Shown here piece by piece: positions 1-3,768 of a DNA stretch of 6,142 nucleotides. How positions within the stretch are numbered: the first letter of the stretch is position 1; each line of letters starts with the position of its first letter. The notes beneath the pieces are model-generated. The model did not search any database and was not told where the DNA came from. It worked only from the letters and a program-made list of their open reading frames with translations. This stretch comes from Shewanellaceae bacterium. Lineage in GTDB: Bacteria > Pseudomonadota > Gammaproteobacteria > Enterobacterales > Shewanellaceae. The position numbers and the translations under genes were made by a program. Location: contig JADHND010000098.1 of the NCBI GenBank assembly GCA_016779685.1, positions 1 to 6,142 of the forward strand, given 5' to 3'.

Positions 1-48
1 GATGATGGTTGGTTCTTTGCACCTGAAGTCAGAGAAATATTGGACTGA
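1..48 (+). CDS. possible 3' end of an unidentified upstream gene
   Basis: Reading from base 1, fifteen codons (DDGWFFAPEVREILD) run to a TGA at 46-48. The composition looks protein-like, so this may be the tail of a gene that starts outside the window. Frame 2 is also open, to a TAA at 56-58, so the choice of frame is uncertain and neither tail is recognisable. If the call is right, the gene would end inside the -35 region of the tig promoter. No function is proposed. Confidence 0.25.
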   Translation, partial: DDGWFFAPEVREILD

Positions 49-70
49 AGTCGAGTAATTAGGCTATAAT
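41..70 (+). promoter_or_regulatory. probable sigma70-type promoter of tig
   Basis: A perfect -10 hexamer TATAAT lies at 65-70. A -35 match TGGACT (4 of 6 against TTGACA) lies at 41-46, with an 18-base spacer. Transcription would start near 76-78 and give a leader of about 80 bases before the tig ATG. This is the strongest promoter-like sequence in the window and may drive the whole tig-clpP-clpX-lon cluster. No heat-shock sigma32 (CTTGAA / CCCCAT) match is seen here. The call rests on the sequence match only. Confidence 0.6.
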
Positions 71-81
71 AGCGCGTATTT

Positions 82-110
82 TTGAAATTTTTGCCGAATT
101 GTTTTTTAAG
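82..110 (+). promoter_or_regulatory. weak second candidate promoter for tig
   Basis: TTGAAA at 82-87 (5 of 6) and TTTAAG at 105-110 (4 of 6) are spaced by exactly 17 bases. Transcription would start about 40 bases before the tig ATG. The stretch is very T/A-rich, so a chance match is quite possible, and the better candidate is the TATAAT promoter just upstream. Confidence 0.22.
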
Positions 111-158
111 GGTAAAGATAGACAACGGTGGTAAAAAAAACATACTTTGAGGTAAATT

Positions 159-1451
159 ATGCAAGTATCCATAGAAACGACGAGCGGTTTAGAAAGAAAG
201 ATGACCATTACGGTTTCATCTGAAAAATTCGATAAATTGGTAGACGATAAGCTTATCCGCGAAGCTAAGCGTGTCCGTCTGAACGGTTTTCGTCCAGGTA
301 AAGTTCCAAAGCATGTTGTTGAACAAAAATTTGGCCAAGAGATTCGACAAGAAGCCTCACAAGAAGTGATGCAAAGTCACTTCTTCGAAGCGGTTGTTTC
401 AGAAAAAATTGAGCCGGTCAGCATGCCTACATTTACATTATTGAGCAGTGACCAAACGACTCAATTGAAGTTTGATGCTGTGTTTGAGGTGTTCCCTGAA
501 GTCAGCTTTGAAGGCATAGAAAAGCTTGAAATTGAAAAATTAGAAGCCGCGATTGAGCCATCTGATGTTGACGAGATGCTTCTTAGTTTGCAAAAACAGC
601 ACGCTAAGTTCACAGACGTCGACCGTCCATGTGCAGAAGGTGATAAGATCAAAATTGATTTCATCGGTAAAGTTGATGGCGAAGCTTTTGAAGGCGGCAC
701 AGCGACCGATTTCGAATTAACTTTGGGTTCAAGCCAAATGATTCCGGGTTTTGAAAGTGGTATTTTAAATCATGGCCTCAAAGAAACCTTCACCATTGAT
801 GTGACTTTTCCTGAAGCTTATCAAGCGGAACATTTACAAGGTAAGGCTGCTCAATTTGAAATCACCATTCAAGCGATTCAAGCCAGTGAATTACCTGAAC
901 TCGATACTGCTTTCTGCGCTTTGTTTAAAGCAAGCGATGCAGCTGATTTGCGCGCCCAAATTGAAAAAAATATGCAGCAAGAATTGGATCAGGCTTTGAC
1001 TAAGAGCTTCAAAGACAATGCGGTTGCAGTTTTATCTGAGACCTATGCGTTTGATGTGCCACAGGCATTGATTGACAGTGAGATTCAGCACTTGATGACT
1101 CGCGCTAAAGAAAGATTTGGCCAAGGGCAAGCTGACTTCGAACTACCACGTGATCTGTTTGAAGAGCAAGCTCAACAGCGTGTTAGGGCAAGCTTGTTAA
1201 TTGACAATTTAATCAAAGTCAAAAACATCGAAGTCGATGACGCGGCAGTAGAAGCTTTAATTGAATCTTATGCCACTTCTTATGAAGATCCAGCGCAATT
1301 TGTTGCAGAATCTAAAAAGAACAAGCAGACGATGCAAAATGCTCGTCATATGGCATTAGAGAATGCTGCTATGGATTTTCTGGCAGAAACTGCTAAAGTT
1401 GTAATGAAAAAAACAGCATTTCAAGAGTTGATTCAATCAGCCAGAGCTTAA
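159..1451 (+). CDS. tig: trigger factor, ribosome-associated chaperone and peptidyl-prolyl isomerase
   Basis: Trigger factor binds at the ribosome exit tunnel, shields nascent chains in the cytosol and catalyses proline cis-trans isomerisation. The protein is 430 aa, close to the 432 aa of E. coli. The N-terminal ribosome-binding domain (about 1-115) carries the signature loop GFRPGKVP at 43-50, at the same positions as the E. coli GFRKGKVP loop, with Pro in place of Lys46. The FKBP-like isomerase domain spans about 155-245 and contains the IPGFE segment, with F198 in E. coli register. The helical C-terminal chaperone domain fills about 246-430. The ATG at 159 is supported by GAGG at 149-152, six bases upstream. 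The gene lies first in the protease cluster, with clpP 85 bases downstream and no T-tailed terminator between. It appears intact and the identification is secure. Confidence 0.97.
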   Translation: MQVSIETTSGLERKMTITVSSEKFDKLVDDKLIREAKRVRLNGFRPGKVPKHVVEQKFGQEIRQEASQEVMQSHFFEAVVSEKIEPVSMPTFTLLSSDQTTQLKFDAVFEVFPEVSFEGIEKLEIEKLEAAIEPSDVDEMLLSLQKQHAKFTDVDRPCAEGDKIKIDFIGKVDGEAFEGGTATDFELTLGSSQMIPGFESGILNHGLKETFTIDVTFPEAYQAEHLQGKAAQFEITIQAIQASELPELDTAFCALFKASDAADLRAQIEKNMQQELDQALTKSFKDNAVAVLSETYAFDVPQALIDSEIQHLMTRAKERFGQGQADFELPRDLFEEQAQQRVRASLLIDNLIKVKNIEVDDAAVEALIESYATSYEDPAQFVAESKKNKQTMQNARHMALENAAMDFLAETAKVVMKKTAFQELIQSARA

Positions 1452-1496
1452 AGTTCACAGTTGGATCGGATCAATATTAATCGAGATTCATTTACG

Positions 1497-1518
1497 GTGG
1501 TTTGCGCGAGCAAACCAC
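1497..1518 (+). promoter_or_regulatory. perfect 9-bp hairpin with GCGA tetraloop in the clpP leader
   Basis: The arms GTGGTTTGC (1497-1505) and GCAAACCAC (1510-1518) are exact reverse complements around the loop GCGA, a stable GNRA-type tetraloop in RNA. The stem ends eight bases before the clpP Shine-Dalgarno GAGG. No T-run follows, so it does not look like an intrinsic terminator. It may stabilise or mark an mRNA end, or modulate clpP translation. The structure is seen directly; the role is inference. Confidence 0.6.
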
Positions 1519-1526
1519 GAATAATT

Positions 1527-1530
1527 GAGG
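1527..1530 (+). promoter_or_regulatory. clpP ribosome binding site that decides the start
   Basis: GAGG lies six bases before ATG 1537. The alternative in-frame TTG at 1525 overlaps this Shine-Dalgarno sequence itself and has no purine-rich site of its own at a proper distance. The ATG is therefore the likely start and the longer reading is an over-extension. Confidence 0.75.
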
Positions 1531-1536
1531 CTAGCA

Positions 1537-2172
1537 ATGCAAGATATTTCTCAAACATACAACGCATTAGTCCCTATGGTCGTTGAGCAAACAGCCAAAG
1601 GTGAACGTTCGTACGATATTTACTCTAGACTTTTGAAGGAAAGAGTCATATTTCTAGTCGGCCCAGTTGAAGAGCATATGGCTAATTTAGTGGTCGCTCA
1701 GTTGTTGTTTTTAGAATCTGAAAGTGCAGAAAAAGATATTTCTTTATACATTAATTCTCCTGGTGGTGCCGTTACTGCGGGCATGGCAATTTATGATACG
1801 ATGCAATTTATTAAGCCTAATGTGTCTACGGTCTGTATGGGTCAAGCCTGTTCGATGGGATCATTCTTACTTGCTGGTGGCGCTAAAGGCAAACGATATG
1901 CTTTGCCTAATGCAAGGGTCATGATTCATCAACCATTAGGTGGTTTTCAAGGGCAAGCATCGGATATTGCAATCCATGCTCAAGAAATTTTAAGTATCAA
2001 GCATCGCCTAAATGAGATACTGTCTTATCACACAGGGCAGCCGTTAGATGTGCTTGAAAAAGACACGGATAGAGATAATTTCATGACGGCTGAGCAGGCC
2101 AAAGAGTATGGTTTGGTTGATGAGATTTTTAAGGACAGAGAAGTAGAAAGTCTTAATGTGGTCAATAGTTAA
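1537..2172 (+). CDS. clpP: ATP-dependent Clp protease proteolytic subunit ClpP
   Basis: ClpP is a serine protease that forms a two-ring, 14-subunit chamber and degrades proteins fed in by ClpX (or ClpA). From ATG 1537 the protein is 211 aa. The catalytic triad is Ser106 (in GQACSMGS), His131 (in RVMIHQPLGG) and Asp180 (in DTDRDNF). SPGG at 74-77 supplies the oxyanion-hole region. By comparison with E. coli, a nine-residue propeptide would be removed before Ala10 (ALVPMVVEQ), giving exactly the mature numbering S97, H122, D171. The residue before the catalytic serine is Cys, where E. coli has Ala. The C-terminus runs about nine residues beyond that of E. coli (after YGLVDEI). A hairpin and a good GAGG site precede the gene; clpX follows after 228 bases. 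The gene is intact. Confidence 0.97.
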   Translation: MQDISQTYNALVPMVVEQTAKGERSYDIYSRLLKERVIFLVGPVEEHMANLVVAQLLFLESESAEKDISLYINSPGGAVTAGMAIYDTMQFIKPNVSTVCMGQACSMGSFLLAGGAKGKRYALPNARVMIHQPLGGFQGQASDIAIHAQEILSIKHRLNEILSYHTGQPLDVLEKDTDRDNFMTAEQAKEYGLVDEIFKDREVESLNVVNS

Positions 2173-2215
2173 CGGGAATTCAATTTTCTCTGGCTATCTA
2201 TGGCAACCAATGCAC

Positions 2216-2224
2216 TTGGCATGC
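2216..2224. repeat. left arm of a 9-bp long-range inverted repeat
   Basis: TTGGCATGC here is the exact reverse complement of GCATGCCAA at 2362-2370, 137 bases downstream. Pairing would enclose every other hairpin of the clpP-clpX spacer. Both arms contain the self-complementary GCATGC, which raises the chance of coincidence. Confidence 0.35.
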
Positions 2225-2265
2225 TATTGAGTCACCTGACTGTATTATCTGGTCTATTAAAACCA

Positions 2266-2290
2266 CAATCAGGGTGAGGCACACCCATTG
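2266..2290 (+). repeat. hairpin A in the clpP-clpX spacer
   Basis: GGGTG (2272-2276) pairs with CACCC (2282-2286) around the loop AGGCA. After a two-base bulge (CA at 2270-2271) the stem continues with CAAT (2266-2269) and ATTG (2287-2290), giving nine pairs in all. There is no T-run after it. The pairing is seen in the sequence; the function is unknown. Confidence 0.45.
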
Positions 2291-2314
2291 CGCCTGTCTT
2301 GTATTACATATAAG
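2288..2314 (+). promoter_or_regulatory. weak candidate promoter for clpX
   Basis: TATAAG at 2309-2314 matches five of six -10 positions. The only -35-like partner is TTGCGC at 2288-2293 (three of six) at a short 15-base spacing. A second TATAAG at 2330-2335, inside the 14-bp palindrome, has no acceptable -35 partner. clpX may have its own promoter in this gap, but the match is poor. Confidence 0.18.
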
Positions 2315-2319
2315 GCAGG
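2293..2319 (+). repeat. hairpin B in the clpP-clpX spacer (11 pairs as RNA)
   Basis: CCTGTCTTGTA (2293-2303) pairs with TATAAGGCAGG (2309-2319) around the loop TTACA. Nine pairs are Watson-Crick and two are G-U, so it forms in + strand RNA better than in DNA or in the opposite RNA. It starts two bases after hairpin A. The sequence also contains a TATAAG (2309-2314) that could be read as a -10 box. The function is unknown. Confidence 0.45.
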
Positions 2320-2324
2320 AAGCT

Positions 2325-2338
2325 TTGCTTATAAGCAA
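2325..2338. repeat. perfect 14-bp palindrome before clpX
   Basis: TTGCTTATAAGCAA is identical on both strands and contains TATAAG at 2330-2335. Such symmetry suits the operator of a dimeric DNA-binding regulator. Alternatively it forms an RNA stem of five pairs with a TATA loop. It lies about 60 bases before the clpX ATG. I recognise no specific regulator site. Confidence 0.4.
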
Positions 2339-2358
2339 CTGCGTTAATAGAACGCAGT
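2338..2358 (+). repeat. 8-bp hairpin C before clpX
   Basis: ACTGCGTT (2338-2345) and AACGCAGT (2351-2358) are exact reverse complements around the loop AATAG. The hairpin touches the end of the 14-bp palindrome and lies 42 bases before the clpX start. GCGTT at 2374-2378 could compete for AACGC (2351-2355), but only with five pairs. A related motif occurs before lon at 3690-3712. Confidence 0.5.
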
Positions 2359-2361
2359 GAG

Positions 2362-2370
2362 GCATGCCAA
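2362..2370. repeat. right arm of the 9-bp long-range inverted repeat
   Basis: GCATGCCAA is the exact reverse complement of TTGGCATGC at 2216-2224. It lies 20 bases before the clpX Shine-Dalgarno GGAG, so pairing would close a multi-branched structure without covering the ribosome binding site. Confidence 0.35.
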
Positions 2371-2400
2371 AAAGCGTTAGTTATGTCACGGAGTTATTGA

Positions 2401-3669
2401 ATGAGCGAAAACAAAGATAGCAGCAAGTTATACTGTTCATTTTGTGGGAAAAGCCAGCACGAGGTTAGAAAGCTCATCGCAGGTCCATCTGTTTATATTT
2501 GTGATGAGTGTATCGAGCTTTGTGATGATATTCTCCAAGAAGAAGTAAAAGAAACCAAAGCTGCGGAAGACGGTGAAAAAAAAGTTCCTACTCCAAAAGA
2601 AATTCGAGCGCATCTCGACCAATACGTGATTGGTCAAGAAAAAGCGAAGAAAGTTTTATCGGTAGCTGTTTATAATCACTACAAAAGATTACATGTTGGC
2701 GATGTCTATCAAGATGTTGAGCTTAGCAAAAGTAATATCCTACTGATTGGTTCAACCGGTTCGGGAAAAACGCTGTTGGCTGAAACATTAGCTAGATTTT
2801 TGGACGTCCCGTTTACAATTGCTGATGCAACGACATTAACCGAAGCCGGATATGTTGGTGAAGATGTAGAAAACATCATTCAAAAACTGCTACAAAAGTG
2901 TGACTATAATGTAGAGAAAGCCCAGCGTGGGATAGTTTATATCGATGAAATTGATAAAATCTCAAGAAAATCAGAGAACCCATCGATCACCCGCGATGTT
3001 TCAGGTGAAGGTGTGCAACAGGCACTGCTTAAATTAATTGAGGGAACTGTAGCGTCGGTACCACCTCAAGGAGGCCGAAAACATCCTCAGCAAGAATTTT
3101 TGCAGGTGGATACGTCTAAAATTTTGTTTATTTGCGGTGGTGCTTTTGCTGGATTAGAAAAAGTCATCGAACAAAGAAACGACATGGGTTTTAGTATTGG
3201 TTTTTCAGCTCAAATCAAAGACACCAATGTTTCAGAACAGTTGCTGAAAACACTTAGCAAGGTAGAGCCTCAAGACTTAATCAAATACGGTTTGATTCCT
3301 GAATTTATTGGCCGCCTCCCGGTGCTGGCCATTTTAGAAGAATTGGATGAAGATGCTTTGGTGCAAATTTTGAGTCAACCTAAAAATGCTTTAACGAAGC
3401 AATTTGGTGCCCTATTTGATATGGAAGACGTCGTGCTAGAGTTTCAAGACGATGCCTTAAGAGCTTTGGCAAAAAAAGCCATGAAGCGAAAAACAGGTGC
3501 TAGAGGCTTAAGATCGATTATTGAATCAGTCTTACTCGAAACGATGTACGATATGCCATCATTAAAAGAGCTTGAAAAAGTGATTATTAGTGCAGCGGTT
3601 ATAGATGGTGAATCAGAACCACTTAAAATTTATCATCCACAGGAACCCAAAGTAGTTAGTTCGGATTAA
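2401..3669 (+). CDS. clpX: ATP-dependent Clp protease ATP-binding subunit ClpX
   Basis: ClpX is a hexameric AAA+ unfoldase that recognises tagged substrates, unfolds them with ATP and threads them into ClpP. The protein is 422 aa, the usual length. The N-terminal zinc domain has Cys12, Cys15, Cys34 and Cys37. The AAA+ module shows Walker A GSTGSGKT at 117-124 (E. coli has GPTGSGKT), pore loop GYVGE at 150-154, Walker B IVYIDEID with E183, RKH loop at 226-228, arginine finger R305 in EFIGRLP, and sensor-2 R368 in GARGLR. The IGF tripeptide at 266-268 is the loop that docks on ClpP, so this protein is built to work with the clpP product upstream. ATG 2401 is supported by GGAG at 2390-2393, seven bases away. 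The gene is intact; lon follows after 99 bases. Confidence 0.97.
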   Translation: MSENKDSSKLYCSFCGKSQHEVRKLIAGPSVYICDECIELCDDILQEEVKETKAAEDGEKKVPTPKEIRAHLDQYVIGQEKAKKVLSVAVYNHYKRLHVGDVYQDVELSKSNILLIGSTGSGKTLLAETLARFLDVPFTIADATTLTEAGYVGEDVENIIQKLLQKCDYNVEKAQRGIVYIDEIDKISRKSENPSITRDVSGEGVQQALLKLIEGTVASVPPQGGRKHPQQEFLQVDTSKILFICGGAFAGLEKVIEQRNDMGFSIGFSAQIKDTNVSEQLLKTLSKVEPQDLIKYGLIPEFIGRLPVLAILEELDEDALVQILSQPKNALTKQFGALFDMEDVVLEFQDDALRALAKKAMKRKTGARGLRSIIESVLLETMYDMPSLKELEKVIISAAVIDGESEPLKIYHPQEPKVVSSD

Positions 3670-3689
3670 GTCCTCTTTTGAGAAGAACG

Positions 3690-3712
3690 ACTGCATTCTG
3701 GTTTACGCAGTG
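3690..3712 (+). repeat. imperfect hairpin before lon, related to hairpin C
   Basis: ACTGC (3690-3694) pairs with GCAGT (3707-3711) around a 12-base loop. The right side, ACGCAGTG (3705-3712), is identical to ACGCAGTG at 2352-2359 before clpX, and the left sides agree as ACTGCATT versus ACTGCGTT. Both elements lie some 40-60 bases before a start codon. The pairing here is weak, so a common origin is only a suggestion. Confidence 0.3.
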
Positions 3713-3731
3713 CGTGGATAACCATCAAAAA

Positions 3732-3754
3732 TTGATCACAAACTCAGTGATTGA
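3732..3754 (+). promoter_or_regulatory. hairpin directly before the lon ribosome binding site
   Basis: TTGATCAC (3732-3739) can pair with GTGATTGA (3747-3754) around the loop AAACTCA, giving eight pairs as RNA of which two are G-U. It ends three bases before the GGA used as the lon Shine-Dalgarno sequence, and it includes the discarded TTG 3751. It could affect ribosome access or mRNA stability. No T-run follows, so it is not a terminator. Confidence 0.4.
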
Positions 3755-3757
3755 CAT

Positions 3758-3760
3758 GGA
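3758..3760 (+). promoter_or_regulatory. weak lon ribosome binding site that decides the start
   Basis: GGA lies eight bases before ATG 3769, followed by an A-rich stretch. It is a short Shine-Dalgarno match compared with the GAGG or GGAG of the other three genes. The in-frame TTG at 3751 has no purine-rich site upstream, and starting there would add six residues absent from E. coli Lon. Confidence 0.5.
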
Positions 3761-3768
3761 ATAAAAAA

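Larger units (their letters stand above)
2173..2400 (+). other. clpP-clpX spacer: no convincing gene, several inverted repeats
   Basis: This 228-base gap is the longest between genes here. It holds no supported coding region. Its right half (2266-2370) is almost continuously able to base-pair: two adjacent hairpins, a 14-bp palindrome, a further hairpin, and a distal 9-bp arm that matches one at 2216-2224. It ends with the clpX Shine-Dalgarno GGAG at 2390-2393. No hairpin is followed by a T-run, so transcription probably continues into clpX. It could be an mRNA leader or stabilising element, or a dispersed repeat; I do not recognise it as a known RNA family. Confidence 0.5.

Noticed and set aside
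461..700. A 79-codon open frame on the minus strand within tig.
   Set aside because: It is a shadow of the well-supported tig reading frame, with low-complexity serine-rich composition and no ribosome binding evidence.
1447..1474. Possible sigma32 heat-shock promoter before clpP (CTTAAAG, 13 bases, CGGATCAA).
   Set aside because: The -10 half lacks the cytosine run of the CCCCAT consensus; the match is too poor to call.
2200..2277. A 25-codon open frame (starting MATNALGMLLSH) in the clpP-clpX spacer.
   Set aside because: It has no Shine-Dalgarno sequence before its ATG and ends within hairpin A. An open frame this short is expected by chance, and nothing in it is recognisable.
2364..2420. 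An 18-codon open frame overlapping the clpX start in another frame.
   Set aside because: The only purine-rich stretch (GAGG at 2359-2362) is one base from the ATG, too close to work, and the clpX start has its own well-placed GGAG.
3677..3698. Possible sigma32 heat-shock promoter before lon (TTTGAGA and CTGCATTC).
   Set aside because: The halves are only seven bases apart instead of about 13-15, and the -10 half matches poorly.
3751..3756. TTGACA, a perfect sigma70 -35 hexamer, just before lon.
   Set aside because: No -10-like sequence lies 16-18 bases downstream (the nearest, GATAAC at 3784-3789, is 27 away), and a transcript from it would start inside lon.
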